From contig JACKHB010000005.1 of assembly GCA_020639195.1 (NCBI GenBank), positions 186,001 through 250,000 on the forward strand: a stretch of DNA of 64,000 nt, given 5' to 3'. The translations under genes were made by a program, and so were the position numbers. The number at the start of each line of letters is the position of its first letter. Positions within the stretch are counted from its first letter, which is position 1. The notes beneath the pieces are model-generated. The model saw only the letters and a program-made list of their open reading frames with translations. It made no database searches and was not told where the DNA came from. The DNA comes from Phycisphaeraceae bacterium. Lineage in GTDB: Bacteria > Planctomycetota > Phycisphaerae > Phycisphaerales > UBA1924. This document shows, piece by piece, positions 42,817 through 51,896 of the stretch.

Positions 42817-43525
42817 CGAGGAGCTCCTGAATCGCCGTCCAGAGAACGTCGGCGAACGCGGACTTGGGAACGGGATGGTCGGCGATCCGGACCTCGCGCC
42901 CGCCTGCATAAAGGAGGATGGCGTCGATGTCGGAGGAATCCATGGTCTCGAGAGGATTGGCGACGACCAGATCGAGGCGCTTTCGGATGAGTTTCTCGCG
43001 GGCCGCGGCGGGGAGCGTCTCGGCGGGCTCGAGGGAGAACCCGACAATGGCCTGCCCCGGACGGCGGCGACTCGAGCAGTTGGCCAGTAGGTCGGGGGTC
43101 GGTTCGAGGGTCAGCGTGAGTGGATTGGCAGCGCGTCGGATCTTGGTGGGGCTGGGGGAGGCGGGGCGGTAGTCGGCGACGGCCGCGGCCATGACGAGCG
43201 CATCGCAGGACGGGAAGTGCTCGGTGAGGAGGAGGTCAAGGTCGTGTGTGGTCTGGAACCGGTGGAGGGCGATCCGCGAATCGGTGGGTGTCAGGGGTGT
43301 CGGCCCGAGGAGAAGCGTGACGTCTTGTGCCGCGTTCGCGGCGCGTTGTGCCAGGGCGATGCCGAGTCTGCCGGACGACCTGTTGGCGATGTATCGGACC
43401 GCGTCGATGGGCTCGTGCGTGGGTCCAGCGGATATGAGGATGCGACGCCCGTTTGGGCGCGGGGGGCTGGACACGGCGGGCCTCGGTGTTGTGAGCGATG
43501 GTGCGCGGCCGACGGGGTGAGCCAT
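42794..43525 (-). CDS. coaB: CoaB-type phosphopantothenate-cysteine ligase, stand-alone
   Basis: A 243-aa protein matching the C-terminal CoaB half of CoaBC (Dfp), which joins phosphopantothenate and cysteine in coenzyme A synthesis. Recognisable segments are ILISAGPTHEPIDAVRYIAN, RSSGRLGIALAQRAANAAQ, MAAAVADYRPASPSPTKIRR and PTPDLLANCSSRRRPGQAIV. The CoaC decarboxylase half (flavin-binding, normally N-terminal) is absent, so it must be encoded elsewhere. Start 43525 (ATG, GGGGG upstream); an ATG at 43546 is in frame. Divergent from the pilus ATPase gene at 43609 and upstream of the RluA-methyltransferase fusion, whose start it overlaps. Confidence 0.85.
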   Translation of the reverse strand: MAHPVGRAPSLTTPRPAVSSPPRPNGRRILISAGPTHEPIDAVRYIANRSSGRLGIALAQRAANAAQDVTLLLGPTPLTPTDSRIALHRFQTTHDLDLLLTEHFPSCDALVMAAAVADYRPASPSPTKIRRAANPLTLTLEPTPDLLANCSSRRRPGQAIVGFSLEPAETLPAAAREKLIRKRLDLVVANPLETMDSSDIDAILLYAGGREVRIADHPVPKSAFADVLWTAIQELLDAAVPTS

Positions 43526-43608
43526 GATAAGCTTGGCCCCCCTCATCGTCCGGGATTGGCGGCTCGCGGGGCTAGGATCGATCTCCGTCGAGACTCGAAG
43601 GAAGGTGC

Positions 43609-45327
43609 ATGGCGCGATCGAGAAAGAAACTGGGTGAGATCCTCGTCGGTTCGGGCGTCATCTCGGCGAAGCAGGCTGAGCAGGGCGTGAAGATCGCGCA
43701 GGGGGCCGGCAAGCGGCTGGGCGATGCGCTGGTCGAGGCGGGGTTCGCCAAAGAGGACCAGGTCGCCAGGGCGCTGGCCGAGCAGTTCGGGCTGGAGTTT
43801 GTGGATCTGCGCACGGGCGACATCGCCAGCCAGGTGGACCTGAAACTGATCGCCGAGGACCTGATCCGCAAGCACGCGATCCTGCCGCTGGGGAAGGCCA
43901 ACGGCCGGATGATGCTGGTGATGCACGATCCGATGGACCTCGAACTGCTGGATCTGCTGCGGTTCCGGTACAGCGTCGAGGTCGAGCCGAAGCTTGCGGC
44001 CAAGAGCCAGATCCGCGAGTTCATCGAGGGCGGGCTCAAGTCCCAGCCTCGGATGGTGGGGGAGGGCGAGAGCCTGGTGACGGGCTCGATCGACCGCTCG
44101 ATCGATCGCTCTCTGGACCGGTCGATGGACCGGTCGATCGACGTGACGCGCGAGGACGCGCCGGTTGTCAAGCTGGTGAACCGCATCCTGTACGAGGCGG
44201 TGAACATGCGGGCCAGCGACATCCACATCGAGCCGATGGTGGATCGCGTCCGGCTGCGGTACCGGGTGGACGGGGTGTGCATCGAGCGCGACAACCTGCC
44301 CAAGCGCATGCAGAATGCGCTGCTGTCTCGCTGCAAGCTGATGAGCGGCATGAACATCGCGGAGAAGCGCGTGCCGCAGGACGGGCGCATCAAGTTCGAG
44401 GTGGACGCGAGCAACATCGACTTCCGCGTGTCGGCGTGCCCGGCGTACCACGGCGAGAGCGTGGTGCTGCGTATTCTGCGTCCGGAGTCGGCCCGTATCG
44501 GCCTGCAGAACCTGGGCCTCGAGGCGGACGACCTCGCGACGTTCAACCGGATCATCCGCCGGCCGAACGGCATCTTCCTCGTGACGGGCCCGACGGGCTC
44601 TGGCAAGACGACGACGCTGTACTCGGCGCTGGACGTGCTGAACCGTCCGGACAAGAAGATCATCACCGCGGAGGACCCGGTCGAGTACAACTTCGAGGGA
44701 ATCAACCAGTGCCAGGTGCGCGAGGGCATCGGGCTGACGTTTACGGCGATCCTCCGCTCGATGCTGCGTCAGGCTCCGAACGTGATCCTGGTGGGCGAGA
44801 TCCGAGACCGTGAGGTGGGCGAGATCGCGATCCAGGCGGCGCTCACGGGCCACCTGGTGTTCAGCACGCTGCACACGAACGACGCGCCCAGCGCGATCAC
44901 GCGTCTGATCGACATGGGGATCAAGCCGTTCCTGGTGGCGTCGTCGATCCAGGCGGTGCTGGCGCAGCGGCTCGTCCGCATCTTGTGCCAGCAGTGCCGG
45001 CAGCTGGACCCCGAGCCGGACCCCAAGCACATGAGCCTGGTGGGCCTCACCAAGGAGATGGGCGCGGGGAAGGTGTACAAGTCCGTGGGGTGCCCGGCGT
45101 GCGCGAACACGGGCTACAAGGGCCGGCGGGCCATCTTTGAGCTGATGCAGCTTGACGCGCGGATCCGGGACCTGGCATTCCACAAGGCGCCGATCGCGGA
45201 CATCCGGAAGGCGGCGGTGGCGTCGGGGATGAAGACGCTGGTGGACGACGGCCGGTTGAAGATTCTCGCGGGCAAGACGACCCCGAAGGAAGTGGCGCGC
45301 GTGGCGCAGGTGGATGACAACGCATGA
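43609..45327 (+). CDS. PilB/GspE-type assembly ATPase with a SxDR repeat linker
   Basis: A 572-aa hexameric traffic ATPase that powers pilus or pseudopilus extension. The N-terminal T2SSE_N/MshEN-like domain (KKLGEILVGSGVISAKQAEQ, LAEQFGLEFVDLRTG) is followed by a linker of five SxDR/SxD units (residues 160-178). The ATPase core then begins (APVVKLVNRILYEAVNMRA, ASDIHIEPM). Walker A is GPTGSGKTT (327-335), the Asp/His boxes are EDPVEYNFEG and TLHTNDAPSAI, and Walker B is VILVGEIRDRE. A zinc-binding four-cysteine element (CQQCRQ and CPACANTG) is near the C-terminus. GAAGGAAGG precedes the ATG. PilT follows at 45381; a second, similar ATPase lies at 46679, so the two may serve different machines. 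Confidence 0.92.
   Translation: MARSRKKLGEILVGSGVISAKQAEQGVKIAQGAGKRLGDALVEAGFAKEDQVARALAEQFGLEFVDLRTGDIASQVDLKLIAEDLIRKHAILPLGKANGRMMLVMHDPMDLELLDLLRFRYSVEVEPKLAAKSQIREFIEGGLKSQPRMVGEGESLVTGSIDRSIDRSLDRSMDRSIDVTREDAPVVKLVNRILYEAVNMRASDIHIEPMVDRVRLRYRVDGVCIERDNLPKRMQNALLSRCKLMSGMNIAEKRVPQDGRIKFEVDASNIDFRVSACPAYHGESVVLRILRPESARIGLQNLGLEADDLATFNRIIRRPNGIFLVTGPTGSGKTTTLYSALDVLNRPDKKIITAEDPVEYNFEGINQCQVREGIGLTFTAILRSMLRQAPNVILVGEIRDREVGEIAIQAALTGHLVFSTLHTNDAPSAITRLIDMGIKPFLVASSIQAVLAQRLVRILCQQCRQLDPEPDPKHMSLVGLTKEMGAGKVYKSVGCPACANTGYKGRRAIFELMQLDARIRDLAFHKAPIADIRKAAVASGMKTLVDDGRLKILAGKTTPKEVARVAQVDDNA
44086..44142 (+). repeat. In-frame tandem repeat encoding (S-I/L/M-D-R) units
   Basis: Nineteen codons reading SIDRSIDRSLDRSMDRSID, with a 12-base DNA period (TCGATCGACCGC-like units, differing by substitution). 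It lies in the linker between the N-terminal domain and the ATPase domain of the first PilB/GspE-like protein. The period and charge pattern would give a highly regular, probably extended or helical, hydrophilic linker. Confidence 0.8.
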
Positions 45328-45380
45328 TCGGCGGCCGGCCGGGCCGGTTTCGCCCGGCGGCCTGAGGGAGTGGGACGAGC

Positions 45381-46499
45381 ATGTCCACGATGCAGATCGA
45401 TCGTTTGCTCGACACGGTGGTCAAGACCGGCTCGAGCGATCTCCACCTGACGGTCGGTCGCCAGCCGACCATCCGCCTGCACGGGCGTCTGCGGAACCTG
45501 CAGACCAAGGTGCTCGAGTCGGACGACCTCGTCGGCCTGATGAAGTCGATCACGCCGGAGCGCAACCAGCAAGAGTTGCAGGAGGAGGGCGGCACCGACT
45601 TCGGATTTGCCTACGGCGATGCCGCTCGATTCCGCGTGTCGGTGTTCCGGCAGCGCGGCGACCTGGCGATCTGCTTGCGTCAGATTCCCAACAAGCTGCT
45701 GACGTTCGAGCAGATCGGACTGCCGGAGATCTGCAAGGAGTTGATCCGGCGCCCGCGAGGGCTGTTCCTGGTGACGGGGCCGACCGGGTCGGGCAAAACC
45801 ACGACGCTTGCCACGATGATCGACTACATCAACATCAACATGGATCACCACATCATCACGATGGAAGATCCGATCGAGTACTACCACTTCCACAAGAAGT
45901 CGATCGTCAATCAGCGCGAGGTGGGCAACGACGTGCCGAACTTCGCCGAGGCCCTGCGTCGCGCGCTGCGACAGGACCCGGACAACATCCTGGTGGGCGA
46001 GATGCGCGACCTCGAGACGATCGAGGCCGCGGTGCGGGCGGCCGAGACGGGCCACTTGGTGTTCGGGACGCTGCACACCACGGGGGCGGCCAAGACGATC
46101 GACCGACTGGTGGACGCGTTCCCGGTGGCGCAGCAGAACCAGATCCGGGTGCAGTTGTCCACGGCTCTCATCTCGATTCTGAGCCAGGTGCTGCTGTCGC
46201 GGGTGGATCAGCCGGGGATGGTGGCGGGGTACGAGTTCCTGGTGATCACGCCTGCGATCGCGAACCTGATCCGCGACAACAAGTCGTACCGCATTGATTC
46301 TGCGATCCAGACGGGGAAGAAGTTCGGCATGCAGTTGCTGGATGATCACCTGTGGTCGCTGTACACCGAGGGCAAGATCGCCGCGGATGAGATGGTGGAC
46401 AAGAGCAAGAACCCGGCTGACCTGACGGAGAAGATTCACCGGATGGGCCGCACGGTCGGTCGTCAGGAGCTGGATCAGGAAGATGTGACCGCGGCTTGA
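45381..46499 (+). CDS. pilT: PilT-type pilus retraction ATPase
   Basis: A 372-aa hexameric ATPase that depolymerises type IV pili in E. coli and relatives. PilT landmarks are TGSSDLHLTVGRQPTIRLHG near the N-terminus, Walker A GPTGSGKTT (133-141), MEDPIEYYHFHKKSIVNQRE, ILVGEMRDLETIEAAVRAAE, and LVFGTLHTTGAAKTIDR. Unlike PilB it has no long N-terminal domain and no cysteine element. The presence of PilT argues that at least part of this cluster makes a retractable type IV pilus rather than only a type II secretion pseudopilus. It is 53 bases after the first ATPase and is followed by a terminator. Confidence 0.93.
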   Translation: MSTMQIDRLLDTVVKTGSSDLHLTVGRQPTIRLHGRLRNLQTKVLESDDLVGLMKSITPERNQQELQEEGGTDFGFAYGDAARFRVSVFRQRGDLAICLRQIPNKLLTFEQIGLPEICKELIRRPRGLFLVTGPTGSGKTTTLATMIDYININMDHHIITMEDPIEYYHFHKKSIVNQREVGNDVPNFAEALRRALRQDPDNILVGEMRDLETIEAAVRAAETGHLVFGTLHTTGAAKTIDRLVDAFPVAQQNQIRVQLSTALISILSQVLLSRVDQPGMVAGYEFLVITPAIANLIRDNKSYRIDSAIQTGKKFGMQLLDDHLWSLYTEGKIAADEMVDKSKNPADLTEKIHRMGRTVGRQELDQEDVTAA

Positions 46500-46508
46500 A
46501 TGCTCCGG

Positions 46509-46529
46509 CCGAAGTCTTGTTCGGTTTTT
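46509..46529 (+). terminator. Short Rho-independent terminator after pilT
   Basis: CCGAA (46509-46513), a six-base loop, and TTCGG (46520-46524) followed directly by TTTTT. It closes the first ATPase-PilT unit, 10 bases past the pilT stop, leaving the second ATPase to start its own transcript in the 150 bases that follow. I saw no promoter with confidence. Confidence 0.55.
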
Positions 46530-46678
46530 GATGGCTATTGATCGTGGCGTATTCGATCAAAAAGCCAAGTGTCGTGTCCACGTAACTTGCGATCCAATGC
46601 GGTCGCGGGTTGAACTGTGCCGATTATTCGTGCGAAGATCGTTGATAAGGTCCGAAGAGTTCGGGCCGGAGGGTGATG

Positions 46679-48418
46679 ATGCCTTCAGCGCAGGTGCCAG
46701 CTTCTGAACTGAAAGGGCGCAAGCTCGGGCGCGTCCTGACCAAGCTCGGCGTGGTGACGCGCGAGCAGGTGCACCAGGCGCTGGAGATTCAGCGGACCCG
46801 CAAGGTGCCAATCGGGCAGTTGCTGGTCGAGCTTGGCAACTGCACGGATCGGGATGTGAGCGCGGCCCTGGCCGGCCAGGCGGGGATGGAGTTCATCGAC
46901 CTGACCGGGGTGAACCTGGATGGGGACGTGGTGGCGGCGCTGCCGGCCGAGAGCGCGCAGGCGTACCAGGTGGTGCCGATCGAGTACGACAAGCCGACCA
47001 AGCGCCTGAAGATCGCGATGAAGAGCGCGGACAACTTCCGGGCGGTGGACGACCTGCGGCTGCTGATGGGGTTCAACGTCGAGGCGGTGGTGGCCGACGC
47101 CGAGGCGGTGGACGCCCTGCTGGCCAAGCACTACGCCAAGCGCGAGTCCGTGGTGGACGTGATCAGCACGCTGGCGAGCGATTCGAAGTTCCAGGTGCTG
47201 GCCAATCGCGGGGAATCCATCGACCTGGACGCGGTGATGGAGGCGGCCGAGGACAACCAGGTCATCAAGCTTCTGAACCTGGTGCTGCTGCAGGCGATCA
47301 AGGACCGGGCCAGCGACATCCACTTCGAGCCGTTCGAGACCGAGTTCAAGATGCGGTACCGCATCGACGGCGTGCTGTACGAGATGGTGCCGCCGCCGAA
47401 GCACCTGGGGCCGGCGATCACCAGCCGCGTGAAGGTCATGGCGAACCTGGACATCGCCGAGCGGCGGCTGCCCCAGGACGGGCGGATCGAGCTGACGGTG
47501 GGTGGGAACCCGGTCGATCTGCGCGTGGCGGTGCTGCCGACGATCTACGGCGAGTCGTGCGTGATGCGCGTGCTGGACCGGGCGAACGTGGAGCTGAAGC
47601 TCGATCGGGTGGGGTTTCGCGAGGACGACCTGGCGAAGTTCCGGGGGCTGATCGAGAAGCCCAACGGCATCGTGATCGTGACGGGCCCGACCGGGTCGGG
47701 CAAGACGACGACGTTGTACGCGGCGCTGTCGGACCTGAACGACATCGAGACGAAGATCCTGACGGCCGAGGACCCGGTCGAGTACGACATCGACGGGCTG
47801 TGCCAGTGCCAGATGAACGAGGACATCGGGCTGACGTTCGCGAGGGCGCTGCGCAGCTTCCTGCGTCAGGATCCGGACATCATCCTGGTGGGCGAGATCC
47901 GCGACCTGGAAACGGCGCAGATCGCCGTGCAGGCCTCGCTGACGGGCCACCTGGTGCTGAGCACGCTGCACACCAACGACGCGCCGAGTTCGATCATCCG
48001 CCTGGTGGACCTGGGGATGGAGCCGTTCCTGCTGACGGCGACGATCGAGGGGGTCGTGGCGCAGCGCCTGGTGCGGACGGTGTGCGCGCGGTGCAAGGAG
48101 GAGTACACGCCCAGCGAGGAGGAGCTGATGGAGCTGAACCTGACCCCGGACGACGTCCGCGGGCGCCGGTTCATGCGGGGGCGCGGCTGCGAGAACTGCC
48201 ACGGCTCGGGGTACAAGGGCCGGATGGCGCTGTTCGAGATCATGTCGATGGACGATCAGATGCGCGAGCTGGTGATGCAGGAGGCGAGCACGGCGGTGCT
48301 GCGCGACCACGCGAGACGGCGCGGGATGCGGTCGCTGCGCGAGTGCGGGCTGATGGCGATCTACGAGGGGCTGACGACGATCGACGAGGTGGTGCGGGAG
48401 ACGATCGTCGAGGAGTAG
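46679..48418 (+). CDS. gspE: Second PilB/GspE-type assembly ATPase
   Basis: A 579-aa traffic ATPase. GTG and ATG starts at 46673, 46676 and 46679 are all in frame; the last has GGAGG at the right spacing. The N-terminal MshEN-like domain (GRKLGRVLTKLGVVTREQVHQ, LAGQAGMEFIDLTGV) leads to the ATPase core (DNQVIKLLNLVLLQAIKDRA, SDIHFEPFE). Walker A is GPTGSGKTT (336-344), with EDPVEYDIDG, STLHTNDAPSSI and ILVGEIRDLE. The four-cysteine element is CARCKEEY and CENCHGSG. Although similar to the first ATPase, it lacks the SxDR linker. Gene order with the following six genes (E-F-G-H-I-J-K) marks it as the ATPase of the pseudopilin cluster. Confidence 0.92.
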   Translation: MPSAQVPASELKGRKLGRVLTKLGVVTREQVHQALEIQRTRKVPIGQLLVELGNCTDRDVSAALAGQAGMEFIDLTGVNLDGDVVAALPAESAQAYQVVPIEYDKPTKRLKIAMKSADNFRAVDDLRLLMGFNVEAVVADAEAVDALLAKHYAKRESVVDVISTLASDSKFQVLANRGESIDLDAVMEAAEDNQVIKLLNLVLLQAIKDRASDIHFEPFETEFKMRYRIDGVLYEMVPPPKHLGPAITSRVKVMANLDIAERRLPQDGRIELTVGGNPVDLRVAVLPTIYGESCVMRVLDRANVELKLDRVGFREDDLAKFRGLIEKPNGIVIVTGPTGSGKTTTLYAALSDLNDIETKILTAEDPVEYDIDGLCQCQMNEDIGLTFARALRSFLRQDPDIILVGEIRDLETAQIAVQASLTGHLVLSTLHTNDAPSSIIRLVDLGMEPFLLTATIEGVVAQRLVRTVCARCKEEYTPSEEELMELNLTPDDVRGRRFMRGRGCENCHGSGYKGRMALFEIMSMDDQMRELVMQEASTAVLRDHARRRGMRSLRECGLMAIYEGLTTIDEVVRETIVEE

Positions 48419-48460
48419 CGACGGCGGCGCGAGTGGATCGCGGCGTCGTAAGGAGGCGGC

Positions 48461-49750
48461 ATGGCGACGTTTGCGTACGAGGCGCTCAACGCGTCCGGGA
48501 AGACCCAGAAGGGATCGGTCGAGGCGGGCGACAGCCAGGAGGCGATCGCCCGGATCAAGGGCCAGGGGTTGTACCCGACGCAGGTGCGCGAGCAGAAGGT
48601 GAAGAAGTCGCAGGCGACGGCGGCCAGCGGCGGCAAGGGCAAGAAGAAGGCCAAGAAGAAGGGCCAGACGTTCGCGATCGGGCGCGTGAAGGCGAAGCAG
48701 TTGACGGCGTTCACGCGCCAGCTCTCGACGCTCCAGGACGCGGGGCTTCCGCTGCTGCGGTCGCTGCAGATCCTGGAGGAGCAGGCCAAGCCGGGTCCTC
48801 TGAAGAACTGCCTGCTGAGCGTGTGCGAGGAGGTCTCGGGAGGGTCGAGCCTGTCGGAGGCGATGAGCAAGAATCCCAAGGCGTTCAACACGCTGTACAC
48901 CAAGATGGTGAACGCGGGGGAGATCGGCGGCGTGCTGGACGTGATCCTGCAGCGCCTGGCCGAGTTCATGGAGAAGAGCCAGAGCCTGCGCCGGAAGATC
49001 AAGGGCGCGATGATCTACCCGGTGGTGGTCGTGGTGATCGCGATGGCGATCCTGACGGCGATCATGATCTTCATCATCCCGAAGTTCGAGAAGATCTTCC
49101 AGGAGTTCGGCGTCAAGCTGCCGGGCCTGACGACGTGGCTGATCGACACGAGCCGCTGGGCGGCGGGCAACTCGTCGCCGGACCAGCAGGTTCCGGGCAT
49201 CGTGTACATCCTGGCGTCGCCGTTTGTGTTCTTCATCTTCTGGAAGCTGATCCGCAAGGCGGGGCCGGGGAAGGCGGCGACGGACATCATGCTGATTCGC
49301 GTGCCGATCTTCGGGGCGCTGATCCGCAAGACGGCGATCGCGAGGTTCACGCGGACGCTGGGCACGCTGATCAGCGCGGGCGTGCCGATCCTCGAGGCGA
49401 TCACGATCACCAAGGAGACCAGCGGCAACTACGTGTTCGAGAGGGCGCTGCAGAACGTGCACGACTCGATCCGCGAGGGCGAGAGCTTCGCGGGGCCGCT
49501 GCGTGAGAGCAAGACGTGCGATGCGATCGTGGTGAACATGGTCGACGTGGGTGAAGAGACCGGCGAGATGGACGTCATGCTGCTCAAGATCGCGGATAAC
49601 TACGACGAGGAGGTCGATGTCGCGGTGCAGTCGCTGACGAAGCTGATCGAGCCGCTGATGGTCGTGATGCTCGGCGGCATGGTGGGCACGATCGTCGTGG
49701 CCATGTTCCTGCCGCTGGTGGCGATGATCGAATCGCTCCAGGGCGGTTGA
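48461..49750 (+). CDS. gspF: Inner-membrane platform protein, GspF/PilC family
   Basis: A 429-aa polytopic protein at the base of type IV pili/type II systems. The N-terminus (FAYEALNASGKTQKGSVEAG) and the two GspF domains (FTRQLSTLQDAGLPLLRSL about 88-106; FTRTLGTLISAGVPILEAI about 290) are clear. Membrane segments include VVVVIAMAILTAIMIFII and PLMVVMLGGMVGTIVVAMF. An unusual lysine-rich stretch, GKGKKKAKKKGQ, lies around residues 56-68 in the cytoplasmic N-terminal part. GGAGG precedes the ATG. It would interact with the ATPase encoded just upstream. Confidence 0.93.
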   Translation: MATFAYEALNASGKTQKGSVEAGDSQEAIARIKGQGLYPTQVREQKVKKSQATAASGGKGKKKAKKKGQTFAIGRVKAKQLTAFTRQLSTLQDAGLPLLRSLQILEEQAKPGPLKNCLLSVCEEVSGGSSLSEAMSKNPKAFNTLYTKMVNAGEIGGVLDVILQRLAEFMEKSQSLRRKIKGAMIYPVVVVVIAMAILTAIMIFIIPKFEKIFQEFGVKLPGLTTWLIDTSRWAAGNSSPDQQVPGIVYILASPFVFFIFWKLIRKAGPGKAATDIMLIRVPIFGALIRKTAIARFTRTLGTLISAGVPILEAITITKETSGNYVFERALQNVHDSIREGESFAGPLRESKTCDAIVVNMVDVGEETGEMDVMLLKIADNYDEEVDVAVQSLTKLIEPLMVVMLGGMVGTIVVAMFLPLVAMIESLQGG

Positions 49751-49830
49751 GTCGGCGCGGCGGCGCGGGGCGCCCGGGCGGCTGGTCCCGGGCGCATCGG
49801 CGGCGCGGCCGGAAGTGAAGGAGCGCAGGC

Positions 49831-50862
49831 GTGCGGACGGGTAATCGAGGCGCGGGATTCACGCTGATCGAACTGCTCGTGACGATCGTGGTCGTGGCCG
49901 CGCTCATCACGCTGGTGAGCCTGGCGGTGCGGGGGGGCGCGAGGCTCGCCGGCAGGGCCAGCGATCAGTTCATGGCGACGGGGATGGCGACCTCCACGGA
50001 GCACTTCAAGAACGAATTCGGGTTCCTTCCCGGGCTGGTGGTCGACGGTGAGCCGCTGGCCAACGCGAGCGAGGGGCCGATCCTCGAGGACACGCCGCTG
50101 CAGGGGCTTCGGGCGGTCGCGCTGCGCGACGCCGCGTTCATGCGGGCACGCCGCGCCGATGGGACGATGGATCCCGCGATCGTCGGGCCGGTGAACGGGC
50201 TGGCGGGTCCCAACGCCTCGTACAGCGACAAGCGGTACAGCAAGCTGACGATTCCGTATTACGAGATGGGGGCATCGGGCGTCAGGCACAACCGGCCGAG
50301 CCCGGACGACAAGGAGATCGACTGGGTCGAGGGTGCGGGGATGAAGACGCCCATGCGGGACGGCCGGTGGGACCCCCGGGGCAAGACGCACGAATCGTTC
50401 TATTCACCTCGGCAGTCGGACCGGGTGGTGCGGGGCTATGTCGATGTGCTGGAGTATCGCGAGCACCTGGGGAGCAACCCGGGAGACATCGACGGACCGA
50501 CGTCGAGCGTGGCGGTGGTCGATCGCAAGGGGAGGGCGTTTCGGTATTACCGCTGGGAGAACGGCGAGCCCAAGCGGGCCGGTGATGCGCTGGGGCGGTT
50601 CCTGAACATCCCGCGGATTCTGCAGAACCCGGCGACGTGGGCCGATCCCGACGCCTCGGCGGGCGATGGGCAGGATGGTCTGCGGTATCGCGATGCGGCG
50701 TACGCGATCGTGGGGGCGGGGCCCGATGGGCTGTTCGGCACCGAGCCCGTGTCGGAGCTTGAGCTTCAGATGGGGCCGCTGAGCGATAACGGCGACGCGG
50801 GCGCGGTGGCCGAGCTTCGCCGGAAGGCCGCCGAGGACAACGTGGTGGAGGTGGGCAAGTGA
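49831..50862 (+). CDS. Prepilin-like protein in GspG position
   Basis: A 343-aa type IV prepilin-like protein. GTG start, with GAAGGAG upstream. The class III prepilin leader is visible: GAGFTLIELLVTIVVVAALI, cleaved after Gly with Glu at +5. The rest is longer than a normal GspG major pseudopilin (about 140 aa) and has no obvious calcium loop. By gene order it occupies the GspG slot; by size it is atypical. Its stop overlaps the next start (GTGA). A major-pilin role is inferred from order only. Confidence 0.75.
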   Translation: MRTGNRGAGFTLIELLVTIVVVAALITLVSLAVRGGARLAGRASDQFMATGMATSTEHFKNEFGFLPGLVVDGEPLANASEGPILEDTPLQGLRAVALRDAAFMRARRADGTMDPAIVGPVNGLAGPNASYSDKRYSKLTIPYYEMGASGVRHNRPSPDDKEIDWVEGAGMKTPMRDGRWDPRGKTHESFYSPRQSDRVVRGYVDVLEYREHLGSNPGDIDGPTSSVAVVDRKGRAFRYYRWENGEPKRAGDALGRFLNIPRILQNPATWADPDASAGDGQDGLRYRDAAYAIVGAGPDGLFGTEPVSELELQMGPLSDNGDAGAVAELRRKAAEDNVVEVGK

Positions 50863-51896
50863 TCGCTGCGGGGCGGGGATTGACGCGTCGGTGCTTCACG
50901 CTCATCGAACTGCTGGGCGTGATGGTGATCATCGTGATCCTGGTGGCGATCAGCGTGCCCGCGTTCAGCGCGATGCTGAGTTCGTCGCGCGCGACGGTGG
51001 CCGATGGGGGATTGCGTGCGGCGTTCCTGAGCGCGCGGGACGCGGCGATCCAGTCGGCCGACGGGGGCGACAGCGCGGCGGTGTTTCTGTACGAGCCGGG
51101 AGGGGCGATCTCGATCGTGATCTGCGCCAAGGTGGGCGAGATGACGAGCGCGGTGGACGGGCAGACGCGGGCGGTGTTCGTGCCGGACCCGACGTTTGAC
51201 GTGCGGCAGCTGCCGCGGCCGTGGGTGGTGCACGGGCTGGCGCAGGCGAACACGATCACGGCGGCGGACGATTCGGAGGCGTATGGGTGGTACGCCAGGT
51301 CGCGGTACGGCGGGTCGCAGGTGAACTGGGTGTTCCCGGAGACGGGGTTCTTCAGCGGCAAGTCGCTGACCGACGGGGGCAAGCGGCAGACGTTCTTCGT
51401 GCGATTCCGGGCGGGGAGCGGGGAGCTGGCGGTGGGCGATGACCAGGAGGGGCTGGTGTATCTGCCGACGCTCGACGCGAGGCGAACGTCTGCGCCGTAC
51501 CGGGATTTCCGTCCGGATCGGGTGACGGACCACCGGCGTCTGGTGCGTTCGATGCTGGCGGCGTACGCGACCCAGCAGATCGACGACACGAAGCTGGAGC
51601 AATTGCTGGGCGACGAATCGTCGGACACGGTGCTGGCGCGGCCGGTGTCGGCGGTGGCGCTGGTGGACGTGCGGGCGTTGGCCCGCGAAGTGCGCAAGAG
51701 CGTGTCCGGGTATCGGGGCTTGGACCAACTGACGGGCTGCCTGTATGTGGGCGCGGTGGGGCAGCAGACGCCCGCACCGGTGATCGACCCCGAGGTGGTG
51801 GATGCGGCGAACGACGCGATGGCGACGACGGCCGACGTGTACGTCGTGGAGAGGTACACCGGGGCGCCTCAGCGCGTCGGGAGGGATGAGTCATGA
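50859..51896 (+). CDS. Prepilin-like protein in GspH position
   Basis: A 345-aa protein starting with GTG overlapping the previous stop. The leader RRCFTLIELLGVMVIIVILV has the prepilin hydrophobic helix with Glu at +5, but the residue before FTLIE is Cys rather than Gly. It then reads AFSAMLSSSRATVADGGLRA, a GspH-like helix end, followed by a GspH-type domain (SARDAAIQSADGGDSAAVFLY). Minor pseudopilin role inferred. About twice the usual GspH length. Confidence 0.72.
   Translation: MIAAGRGLTRRCFTLIELLGVMVIIVILVAISVPAFSAMLSSSRATVADGGLRAAFLSARDAAIQSADGGDSAAVFLYEPGGAISIVICAKVGEMTSAVDGQTRAVFVPDPTFDVRQLPRPWVVHGLAQANTITAADDSEAYGWYARSRYGGSQVNWVFPETGFFSGKSLTDGGKRQTFFVRFRAGSGELAVGDDQEGLVYLPTLDARRTSAPYRDFRPDRVTDHRRLVRSMLAAYATQQIDDTKLEQLLGDESSDTVLARPVSAVALVDVRALAREVRKSVSGYRGLDQLTGCLYVGAVGQQTPAPVIDPEVVDAANDAMATTADVYVVERYTGAPQRVGRDES

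Noticed and set aside
43556..43578. Promoter TTGGCG...TAGGAT ahead of the first pilus ATPase
   Set aside because: The spacing between the elements is only about 11 bases, too short for a sigma-70 promoter.
44086..44142. Possible CRISPR-like repeat
   Set aside because: The 12-base units are in frame, contiguous and without spacers, inside a conserved ATPase gene.
46685..49462. A 925-residue open frame on the minus strand across the ATPase and platform genes
   Set aside because: Translation is His/Leu/Arg-rich shadow sequence; the plus strand encodes unmistakable GspE and GspF proteins.
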